A stretch of DNA of 64,000 nucleotides, from positions 124,001-188,000 of the forward strand of contig CBDBJK010000030.1 in NCBI GenBank assembly GCA_965206395.1, written 5' to 3'. The DNA is from CBDBJK01 sp965206395 (GTDB taxonomy: Bacteria > Chloroflexota > Dehalococcoidia > Lucifugimonadales > CATOSD01). The notes under the pieces were generated by a model that worked only from the letters and a program-made list of their open reading frames with translations, made no database searches and was not told the DNA's origin. How positions within the stretch are numbered: the first letter of the stretch is position 1; each line of letters begins with the position of its first letter. Of this stretch, positions 54,275 to 62,568 are shown in pieces. The translations under genes were made by a program, and so were the position numbers.

Positions 54275-56935
54275 ATGGTTTCCATTTCGTTCGAGAAATT
54301 TACGCTGTCCAACGGCCTCGACGTTATTCTTCACGAAGACCACACGCTGCCTATGGTGGCCGTCAACGTCTGGTATCACGTCGGCTCCAAGGACGAGGAA
54401 GTCGGCAAGACCGGCTTCGCGCATCTATTCGAGCACGTCATGTTCGAGGGGTCGAAGCATCACGACAAGAGCTTCTTCGAGCCGCTACAGAAGGTCGGGG
54501 CTTCGCTCAACGGCTCTACCACCACCGACAGGACTAACTACTGGGAGACCCTTCCGTCCAACTACCTGGAGCTTGCGCTATGGCTTGAGGCCGACAGGAT
54601 GGGGTATCTGCTAGACGCTCTCGACCAGAAGCGTTTCGATGTTCAGCGAGATGTCGTCAAGAACGAGCGTCGCCAGAGCTACGAGAATCGGCCCTACGGC
54701 ATGGCGCACATGCTGCTTCAACCGGCGGTGTTCCCCACGCCTCATCCGTATAGCTGGACAGTCATTGGCTCTATGGAAGACCTTGACGCCGCCAAACTTG
54801 AGGACGTTCAGGACTTCTTTCGTCGATATTACGCTCCCTCGAACGCAAGCCTTGCCATCGCTGGCGATATCGCGCCCGATAAGGCGAAGCAGCTGGTCGA
54901 GAGCTACTTCGGAGATATTCCCCCTGGGCCTGCCATCAATCGCGTGGGGCAAAAGGGTTCGGAGCTTCGAGGCCGCGTTTCGTTGACTATGCGCGATAAG
55001 GTGCAGCTTCCTAGACTCTACCTCGTCTGGCCCACTGGCCCTAATTTCGACCAGGACCAGCCCGCGCTTTCTACGCTGTCTTCCCTGCTGAGCGACGGCA
55101 AAAGCTCCAGGCTATTTCGCACGCTGGTGTACGAGAAGCAAATCGCCCGCGATGTTGGGGTGATGCACCATGCCCAGGAGATCGCCGGCGAGTTCCATCT
55201 GCAGGTGACGGTCAATGAGGGCCACACGCTGGAAGAGGCCGAGGCCATCGTGCGCGATGAATTGGCGCGCATCATTCACGAGCCTCCCAGCGATAAGGAG
55301 CTTGCCCGCGTCAGGAACAGCATCGAGAGTTCCCATATACACCAGCTTGAGCGTGTCGGCGGCTTTGGTGGAAGAGCCGACCAGTTGAACTACTACAACG
55401 TAATGGCGGGAAACCCCGAAGCCATCAACACAGACTTGGCCCGTTACAATGCTGTTACTGCCGAAGACGTGCAGCGTGTCGCCGCCTCAACTATTACAGA
55501 GAACTACGTCAGGCTGGCGGTGCTGCCGGAGCAGTCTTTGAAGCCCTCCGCTGTTTCGGTAGACCGCTCGATAATGCCAGAGGCGGCAGCCGCCCCCTCA
55601 TTCAGTCCAGCTACTCCTCGGCGGATCAAGCTTTCCAACGGGCTGAACGTCATGCTGGTCGAGAGGCCGGGTGTTCCGATGATGGCCTTTGGCATGTTCC
55701 TGCGAGCCGGGGCCGTGACTGACCCCTCCGACAGACCAGGGCTGGCTCATATGACGACCTCCATGCTGTCCGAAGGCACGTCCAACCGCACAGGCCAGCA
55801 GATAGCGGAGGAGGTGGAGTTTCTGGGTTCATACCTCTCCACGCAGGCATCACGCGAGCATATTCTGGTGTCGTCGGAAACGCTGACCTCGCACTGGGAG
55901 GAGGTGCTGGGAATCCTGGCCGATGTCGTCAGGAATCCCACCTTCCCCGATAAGGAGCTTGATCGCATCCGAAAGCAACACCTGACCGACTTGCGGCGCG
56001 TTGCCGATAACCCCGGGACCATCGCGGCAAGAGCATCGCGCGCATTGCTGTATGGGCCTGAGTCCCGATACGGCCATCCCCTCACTGGCGTGGAGCATTC
56101 TGTGGAGGCGATTTCAAGGGACGAGTTGGTGGGCCACTTTAACAGCTACTATGGCCCGGAAAATGCCACGCTGATCGTCGTTGGCGACATTGCCGAAGCC
56201 GGAGTCATCTCGAAAGTCGAGGCCGTCTTTGGCGACTGGGCCGCGAAGGGCGCGGCGTCTGTCGCAGAGAGCGTTGCCGATGAGACGGCGCAATCCACGC
56301 CTGCGACCATATTTCTCGCCGATAAGCCGGACGCGGCGCAGTCGATAATCAGGGCAGGGCATGTCACGATTCCGCGACACCATCCCGACTATTTCACCCT
56401 GAACCTGCTGAACTACCTGTTCGGAGGCCAGTTCTCGGCCCGTCTCAACACGAACCTGCGTCAAGACAAAGGCTACAGCTACGGCTACACATCCACGATA
56501 GACTGGTTTGTCGGCCCATCCGCACTGCTCGCGGGAGGCGGTGTGCAGACGGCGGTGACCAAGGAAGCCGTCATCGAGACGATCAAGGAGTTCGCCGACA
56601 TTCGAGGCTCGCGCCCTGTTACACAGGAGGAGTTCGACGACGCGAGGGACGGCATACGCAGGGGTCTGCCTTCGCAATTCGAGACGCTGCGCCAGACTGT
56701 TCATCAATTGACCAGGCTGCTCGTGTTCGACCTGCCTGACGACGACTTCTCCAGCTACCTCGCCAAACTGGACGCCATAACTCTTGACGATATTCATCGT
56801 GTAGCGAAGGAACTGCTGAACGAAAGCCATCTCAAGATTATGGTGGTCGGAGACAGGAAGATCATCGAACCCGGACTGCGAGAGCTTGGACATCCTATAG
56901 TGCTCGTAGACTACGAAGGACGCGAGTTGACCTAA
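54275..56935 (+). CDS. M16-family zinc metallopeptidase, two fused domains
   Basis: 886 residues comprising two M16 halves. The N-terminal half has the inverted zinc motif HLFEHVMFEG (His50, Glu53, His54) and the downstream Glu region (DVQRDVVKNERRQSYENRPYG). The C-terminal half (from about 450, RRIKLSNGLNVMLVERPGVPMMAF) has GLAHMTTSMLSEGT in place of HxxEH and is inactive, as usual for the partner domain. RQDKGYSYGYTSTIDW is the conserved R/Y region. There is no signal peptide, so cytoplasmic processing of peptides is likely. It starts 100 bp after the IS; TATAAT at 54229-54234 could be its -10. Confidence 0.92.
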   Translation: MVSISFEKFTLSNGLDVILHEDHTLPMVAVNVWYHVGSKDEEVGKTGFAHLFEHVMFEGSKHHDKSFFEPLQKVGASLNGSTTTDRTNYWETLPSNYLELALWLEADRMGYLLDALDQKRFDVQRDVVKNERRQSYENRPYGMAHMLLQPAVFPTPHPYSWTVIGSMEDLDAAKLEDVQDFFRRYYAPSNASLAIAGDIAPDKAKQLVESYFGDIPPGPAINRVGQKGSELRGRVSLTMRDKVQLPRLYLVWPTGPNFDQDQPALSTLSSLLSDGKSSRLFRTLVYEKQIARDVGVMHHAQEIAGEFHLQVTVNEGHTLEEAEAIVRDELARIIHEPPSDKELARVRNSIESSHIHQLERVGGFGGRADQLNYYNVMAGNPEAINTDLARYNAVTAEDVQRVAASTITENYVRLAVLPEQSLKPSAVSVDRSIMPEAAAAPSFSPATPRRIKLSNGLNVMLVERPGVPMMAFGMFLRAGAVTDPSDRPGLAHMTTSMLSEGTSNRTGQQIAEEVEFLGSYLSTQASREHILVSSETLTSHWEEVLGILADVVRNPTFPDKELDRIRKQHLTDLRRVADNPGTIAARASRALLYGPESRYGHPLTGVEHSVEAISRDELVGHFNSYYGPENATLIVVGDIAEAGVISKVEAVFGDWAAKGAASVAESVADETAQSTPATIFLADKPDAAQSIIRAGHVTIPRHHPDYFTLNLLNYLFGGQFSARLNTNLRQDKGYSYGYTSTIDWFVGPSALLAGGGVQTAVTKEAVIETIKEFADIRGSRPVTQEEFDDARDGIRRGLPSQFETLRQTVHQLTRLLVFDLPDDDFSSYLAKLDAITLDDIHRVAKELLNESHLKIMVVGDRKIIEPGLRELGHPIVLVDYEGRELT

Positions 56936-57012
56936 AGTATTCCAACGCCTAGAATAGCTTCATATGCGATGAGTTCACCCTAGTATTGTAAGAATATCAG
57001 AGAGGTCAGAAT

Positions 57013-57252
57013 ATGCCGATATATGAATATACCTGCATGACGTGTGAGCATGGTTTCGAGCGGCTAAGGCCCATGAGCCGCATGGACGACGCGGCCCAGT
57101 GTCCTGTGTGCGATAGCGATTCAGAGCGCCAGCTATCGGTTTTCGCCTCGTTCTCAACCAATGCCAACGGCGACATAAGCCCCATCGCGGGCGGCGCCGG
57201 CGGATGCGGTGGATGCGGCCCAGGTGGTTGCGCCTGCGCTTCCGGCTTTTAA
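57013..57252 (+). CDS. FmdB-family zinc-ribbon protein
   Basis: 79 residues. MPIYEYTCMTCEHGFE is the FmdB signature, then CPVC forms the second knuckle. The tail is Gly/Cys-rich (GGCGGCGPGGCACASGF). FmdB proteins are putative regulators or metal-binding proteins of unknown role. The gene is 42 bp upstream of a selenoprotein gene and probably in one transcript with it. Confidence 0.88.
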   Translation: MPIYEYTCMTCEHGFERLRPMSRMDDAAQCPVCDSDSERQLSVFASFSTNANGDISPIAGGAGGCGGCGPGGCACASGF

Positions 57253-57294
57253 GCAAACGAGGTAGCGAATCGCCTCTACGAAAGGGAGGACATA

Positions 57295-57867
57295 ATGGTA
57301 GTCGACATTCGCGGGCAGCTTTTGCTGGTGGACCCGACCACTCAGCCCACTATTGCCGAATTCAACGGCGCGCCCAGACTTCGAGACCTCTCGAACAAGC
57401 GGGTCGGGCTGATAGACGATAGTAAGGTCAATGCCAAAGAGCTTCTGGATGAGGTGGCCTCGCTGCTAGACGAGCGTTTCGGCGTTGCCAGCATCAAGTA
57501 CCACCGCAAGCCATCGTCGTCGAAGCCAGCCGATCCGAGCGTGATACAGGAAATGGCGAAGGAGTGTGACTACGTTATCGTAGGAGTGGGTGATTGAGGC
57601 TCGTGCAGCGCGTGCAGTGTGCACGACGGAATTCACGTGGAAAAGGCAGGCATCCCATCCGCAACCATTTGCACTGACCTCTTTATTCAGACCTCCAGAG
57701 GCATGGCGAAGATGTGGGGTTCGCCTGAATATCCGACCATCTTCACGAAGCATCCCACTGCTCCCCTGAACAAAGAGCAACTCAGAGCCAGAGCTGAGGA
57801 GATGCTAGGACAGATAGTGTCTATCCTCACGGGCGTGGAAACATCAGCATCAGAATCATTCGTATAA
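57295..57867 (+). CDS. UGSC-family selenoprotein, UGA = Sec101
   Basis: 190 residues if TGA 57595-57597 is Sec101. ATG 57295 follows GGGAGG. N-terminal VDPTTQPTIAEFNGAPRLRDLSNKRVGLIDDSKVNA, then YVIVGVGD-U-GSCSACSVHDGIHVEKAGIPSATICTDLF and a conserved C-terminus to 57867. The U-G-S-C motif defines a recognised family of (seleno)proteins, in which U may be Cys. Directly after UGA a 6-bp hairpin CGTGCA / TGCACG with loop GTG lies 14-28 nt downstream, fitting a bacterial SECIS. Function is unknown; a redox role is likely from U-x2-C. Read conventionally, the gene would look like two ORFs, 57295-57597 and 57619-57867. Confidence 0.9.
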
Positions 57868-57874
57868 CCCTGGG

Positions 57875-57912
57875 CCAGGTAACTTTTTTGCTTCTTGTGA
57901 AAGGTTACCTGG
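57875..57912 (+). terminator. hairpin after UGSC gene
   Basis: CCAGGTAAC / GTTACCTGG, 9-bp perfect stem, 7 bp after the selenoprotein stop, followed by CTTAATAG. Likely terminator, without a proper T run on the + strand. Confidence 0.6.
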
Positions 57913-57928
57913 CTTAATAGAGGCAGCC

Positions 57929-60345
57929 TTGAGATATTCGGCACAAAGCGCCTCTAACAAAGCCCTCAACAGAAATGACAAATTGAAGAACAAACAACTT
58001 CTGGCCGTACTGCTTGTCGTTGTAATCGCTTTGCTAGCAGTCGCCTGTGGCTCTGACGAAGATGACCCAACTCCAGTCTTAACGCAGGCCACCTCAAATC
58101 CCATAGCCACCACGATTGTGGTTTCGCCAACCGTCGCTCCGACCACGGCACCGATTCCGACGGTGGTACTAACCGCCACGCCAACTGCGACACTAACACC
58201 AGATGTCGCTGCTACGCCTACATCTACTGTCGCTCCGACTACGACACCGATTCCAACGATGACTGCTACGCCTACTGTCGCTCCGACCACGACGCCGACT
58301 CCAACGGCGACTAATACACCCGCGCCTACGCCTACTGCCGTTCCAACCATGACGCCGATTCCAACGGCGACTGCTACGCCTGCGCCTACCGCCACTCCGA
58401 CCCCGAATGGAATCGCGCGCGCAGGCCCCGACAAGGACGCGGAGAAAGGAGCATCTGTTACGCTCAACGGCAGCGCAAGCTCAGACCCAGACGATGACCC
58501 ACTCAGGTCACGTGGACACAAATCTTTGGGCCGGATGTCACAGACGGCGTCGGGTTTCTGAGGGGCGCGACTCCCCTGTTTACCGCACCTGACGAGGTCA
58601 GCACTGTCGTTCTTGCGTTGCGCGTGAATGATGGACACGGCGATAGCCGGTCCGATCTAGTGCAAATCAACGTGATGGAACATACTGACACGGCCTTCTT
58701 CGTGGATGGCGACAATGGCAGCGACGATACGGGCGATGGCAGCCGCGAAAGCCCCTATGCCACCATATCTTGGGCCATCAATAGCATTCAGGGGCCGAAC
58801 TACGACCTGTATGTCGTGACTCGAACGAACAGCGCTAGCTACGTCGAGACTCAAACCTTGCACCCACAGACGACCATCAGCGTCTATGGCGGCTATGATT
58901 CCGGCTGGGTGCGTGATGTCGTCAACAACAAGACCAAACTCAGTGGCGCTAGCCTCGCGGTGCAGTTCGGCCCGTCCAACGAGGATGCCTGGTTCTCGGG
59001 CTTTGAGGTGACGGCGGCAGACGCCTCTGAACCAGCGCAGGATGCTGTTGGGCTTCTTGCGAAAGCTGGCACGGCGACGCTTTACATTGAAGACAATATA
59101 ATCATGTCAGGCGACGTCCTTGGCCCCTCCCAGGGCGTGCCAGCGGGTTCGAGCTACGGAGTGTCGCTTGCGAACCTGGAGCAGGTCGTTTTACGTCGGA
59201 ATACGATCATCGCTGGCAATGGCGGAAGTGGTATAACTGGAAGTAAAGGCACAGATGGCAAGAACGCCACGACGAACGGCAGCAACGGCAGTGGATACAA
59301 TGGAGGCGCAGGTGGAAAGGGCGGCGTTTCCTCTGCGAACGGAGGCAAGGGCGGTGATGGCGGACGCGGCCTTTTGCCACAGGACGGCAAGTCCGGCGGT
59401 GGCGTGGGTGGTGGCATAGGTGATAAGGTTGGCGAGGGCAGGGTAGGCGACGGCGGCGGTGGCAAGGGCGGGAAAGGCGGACATGGTGGCGCAGGCGGCA
59501 CTGGTCGGGGTATGCTTTCCAGCGTAGGGTTTTTTGTGCCTTCCGATGGTTCCAATGGCTTGGTGGGCGGCAACGGCGCAGGTGGCGGCGGCGGTGGTGG
59601 TGGCGCAGGCGGTGTTGGTCTCGACGGCGGCGGTGGCGGCGGTGGTGGTGGCGGAGGTCAAGGCGGTGGCGGAGGAAAATCAAGCCCCGGCGGTGGCGCG
59701 TCTATAGGTGTACTGTTGTTCAACGTGAGCGCGGCAGTCGTGGAAGACAACGAGATTACTGCAAACAACGGCGGTAGAGGCGGAAACGGCGGCGCTGGCG
59801 GCACTGGAGGACGAGGCACATCCGGAAAAGTCGGCGCACCCAATGTCTGTTCTTTCCTCGGCTGCGAAGTTGGGCGAAGCGGTGATGGCGGAGAAGGCGG
59901 AGGCGGAGGCAGTGGTGGTATTGGAGGTCAGAGCGGCGGCGGTGCAGGCGGCCCTTCCTATGGCATCCTAGTTGGCCCGGACATTACACCCGCCATCAAG
60001 AACAATCTTGTCAGGTCTGGCAACGGTGGAAATGGTGGTATCGGTGGCGCTGCGGGTCTTGGAGGCTCGCCTGGCGGAAGTGGTGGCAGCACGGGGGGGT
60101 CGGGCGGATGCTGCTCGTTCCTGGTCGAGACGGCTGGAAGTCCAGGCAGCGGCGGCGAAGGCGGTTGGAGCTTTGCCATCTTCGACTTGGATACAAACGA
60201 CGACGCAGCGCCTACATTATCATCCAACGTCCTAGTTGTAGGCAGTCCAGGCGAAGGCGTTGAGGGCAATAAACGGCGAACCTGGAAAGCAGGGCGACTT
60301 CAACTTCTGATATGTTGGACAAACCAAGATAGACTTTCACAATAG
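57929..60345 (+). pseudogene. glycine-rich (PGRS-like) lipoprotein with frameshift
   Basis: The first frame starts near TTG 57929 or 57981: lipobox LLAVAC, a long Thr/Pro linker (TPTPTATNTPAPTPT) and a PKD-like start (GASVTLNGSASSDPDDDP), stopping at 58561. After one shift near 58495-58503 the PKD-like domain continues (TWTQIFGPDVTDGVGFLRG, LALRVNDGHG), and the long frame runs to 60345. It contains a parallel beta-helix-like part (FFVDGDNGSDDTGDGSRESPYATI) and several hundred residues of GGxGGxG repeats like mycobacterial PE_PGRS. It was a single surface protein; the shift is real or an error. Function unknown. Confidence 0.75.
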
Positions 60346-60369
60346 GAATCTACACAAGGTGGCATAGCA

Positions 60370-61035
60370 ATGGAACATCAACGCCTCAATAGAGAAGTGG
60401 TTGCGATGAGGGTCGCCAGGGAGCTTCAGGACGGCGACGTGGTGAACCTTGGCCTCGGTATACCGACGCTCTGCTCTCAGTTCGTGCCCGAAGGCCGCAC
60501 TATCATGTACCACAGCGAGAGCGGTATCCTCAACTATGGGCCTATGGCGGAGCCGGGCGAGGAAGACATCGACCTGATAAACGCGGGAGGGCAGTTCCTT
60601 GCCCCGTTCCCCGGCATGTCGTTTTTCAACTCGGCCGATGCCTTTGCCATGATACGCGGCGGCCATGTCGACGTGACCGTCCTGGGCGCTCTGCAAGTCT
60701 CGGAAAAGGGCGATCTCGCAAACTGGATGCTGCCCGAACGCGGCGTTGGCAACGTGGGTGGCGCTATGGATTTGGCGACGGGAGCCAGACGGGTAATCGT
60801 TGCGATGGAGCACACCGACAGGAACGGCCAGTCCAAGGTTGTCAAAGAATGCACCTACCCTCCCACTGGTAGGGGATGCGTTAGCCTCATCGTTACCGAC
60901 ATCGCGGTGATTGAAATTGCGCCACATGGGGCCGTGCTGAAAGAGGTCGCACCGGGCTGGACGGCATGGGACGTTCAACAGCAGACCGAGGCCCGCCTGA
61001 TCGTATCGCCAGATCTCATGGAAATAGAGCTATAG
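60370..61035 (+). CDS. 3-oxoacid CoA-transferase, subunit B
   Basis: 221 residues, standard length. VNLGLGIPTLCSQFVPEG, HSESGILNYGP (catalytic Glu in SESG), NAGGQFLAPFPGMSFFNSADAFAMIRGGHVDVTVLGALQVS (split) and IANWMLP-like LANWMLPERGVGNVGGAMDL. It moves CoA between succinate or acetate and 3-oxoacids. The A subunit normally lies directly upstream; here the upstream neighbour is the glycine-rich gene, so the A subunit must lie elsewhere or be lost. Confidence 0.92.
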   Translation: MEHQRLNREVVAMRVARELQDGDVVNLGLGIPTLCSQFVPEGRTIMYHSESGILNYGPMAEPGEEDIDLINAGGQFLAPFPGMSFFNSADAFAMIRGGHVDVTVLGALQVSEKGDLANWMLPERGVGNVGGAMDLATGARRVIVAMEHTDRNGQSKVVKECTYPPTGRGCVSLIVTDIAVIEIAPHGAVLKEVAPGWTAWDVQQQTEARLIVSPDLMEIEL

Positions 61036-61075
61036 TTTTGGCATCATACCAAGGCTTGTAGCATACGCTGGGGTA

Positions 61076-61993
61076 TCACCGATAGTGCCGCTCTAGCTCC
61101 GAAACGTAGCCTCTGCCCAGGCTGTCGGCGTTCTCGTCGAGCCAGTCGCTCAGTCGTGTTTGGCCCGTAGGCTGGCTGTCGGAGACGAGCAAGTTTGCCA
61201 TAAGGCCGTCGATTTCGTCGCGGGTCAGCGTCACGTCCCTGACCACGTAGCCGACCAACCTGGATAGAAAAAGCGCCAGCCCCGGCCTCAAGTGGATGAA
61301 CCTCGCCCGGACGCCGATTTTATCGGCGATGAGGCGCACCATCTCCTCAAAAGTTAGAACCTCCGGGCCGATGGCATCTATGGCTACGTTGTCGGCCTGC
61401 TGACCCGCGTTTACGACTATGTCGGCCATGTCTTCGACGAATATAGGCTGAATCCGATAGTCGCCCGGTCCGAACATCGTGAAGAAAGGAAACCGCCTGA
61501 GTGTCCACGCGATGTTGCTGACGAGAATGTCCTCTTTGCCGAAGATGACTGTGGGTTTGATGATGGCGTAGTTCAGCCCAGAGCCTTTGATTGTTTCCTC
61601 CACAAGCCATTTACCTCTGAAGTAGGGCAAACGAGAGTCGGCAGACGCGTTGGTGATGCTGACGTGGACGATTCGCCGGACACCTGCGTCCTCGGCAGCC
61701 TTGATGAGCGTTCTGGTATTCTCGACGGCCTTGTCGTGGGTCAGATTGCCTTTGGCAAAGCGTATCCAGTAGGTATTGTAAAGAACGTCCGCGTCTTGAA
61801 GACTGCGCGTCAACTCATCGGGATTGTCGAAGTCGTAGGCTGCGACGCTTACCTTTCCGTCGAAAGGGTCTGGATTATCGGGATGTCCGGTGAGTGTTTT
61901 GACCGACTTTCCCATCGAGAGCAGCCGCTCCGTTATGTATTTGCCCGTGTAGCTGAACGCTCCGGTGACGACATCGAATGTGGTTGCTTCCAT
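61076..61993 (-). CDS. NAD(P)-binding NmrA/NDUFA9-like protein
   Basis: 305 residues. Atypical SDR: dinucleotide loop VTGAFSYTGKYITERLL, HVSITNASADSRLPYFRGKWLVEETIKGSGLNYAIIKPTVIFG (split) and PIFVEDMADIVV. The pattern matches NmrA-like or complex I NDUFA9-type proteins, which bind NADPH and often lack catalysis. It runs divergent from the Nudix gene. Confidence 0.85.
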   Translation of the reverse strand: MEATTFDVVTGAFSYTGKYITERLLSMGKSVKTLTGHPDNPDPFDGKVSVAAYDFDNPDELTRSLQDADVLYNTYWIRFAKGNLTHDKAVENTRTLIKAAEDAGVRRIVHVSITNASADSRLPYFRGKWLVEETIKGSGLNYAIIKPTVIFGKEDILVSNIAWTLRRFPFFTMFGPGDYRIQPIFVEDMADIVVNAGQQADNVAIDAIGPEVLTFEEMVRLIADKIGVRARFIHLRPGLALFLSRLVGYVVRDVTLTRDEIDGLMANLLVSDSQPTGQTRLSDWLDENADSLGRGYVSELERHYR

Positions 61994-62085
61994 AGTGCTC
62001 CTGCGAACTTGAACAATTCGGCTAGAAACCCATCAGAACTCATTGTACAATCCAGCGAAACACGCCGATACCTGATGGAGGCCGC

Positions 62086-62550
62086 ATGAGACACAGAATC
62101 AGAGCCGCCGCAATCGTTGTTGAAGGCGACAAACTGCTGCTCGTAAAGCACCAACACCCGGATACCGGTGAGGTCTGGTGGACACCTCCTGGAGGCGGAG
62201 TCGAGGGCTATGAGTCGATTTTCGAGTGTGCAGCGCGAGAGACGTTCGAGGAAACAGGTCTCCACGTAGAACTGGAAAGAATCGTCTACATTCGTCAGTA
62301 CGTTGAGCCTGAGTGCCACCATTGCTCGCTGTTCATCCTGTGTCACTCTTTCTCTGGGACATTAACAATACAGAACATCATTGGTAAAGGGGTGGATGAG
62401 CACTACATCAAGGATGCCCGGTTTCTCTCTAGAGAGGATATGGCTGATAAGACTGTGTATCCTAAGATGCTGAAAGACGAGTTCTGGGAAGACCTTCAAA
62501 AGGGATTTCCAAGCGTCAGATACCTGGGCTTACATAGGCCTGGGTCTTAG
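62086..62550 (+). CDS. Nudix hydrolase
   Basis: 154 residues. The Nudix box GGGVEGYESIFECAARETFEETG is complete (G-x5-E-x7-R-E-x2-E-E-x-G) near residues 43-65. It hydrolyses nucleoside diphosphate-linked substrates; specificity is not evident. It starts at ATG 62086 and is convergent with the SbcC gene. Confidence 0.9.
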   Translation: MRHRIRAAAIVVEGDKLLLVKHQHPDTGEVWWTPPGGGVEGYESIFECAARETFEETGLHVELERIVYIRQYVEPECHHCSLFILCHSFSGTLTIQNIIGKGVDEHYIKDARFLSREDMADKTVYPKMLKDEFWEDLQKGFPSVRYLGLHRPGS

Positions 62551-62568
62551 GGCATGATAGAGGTAGGA

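Noticed and set aside
59154..59683. Pro-rich and Ala/Thr-rich minus-strand frames over the glycine-rich gene
   Set aside because: Complements of GGX repeats give Pro- or Ala-rich shadow frames; not genes.
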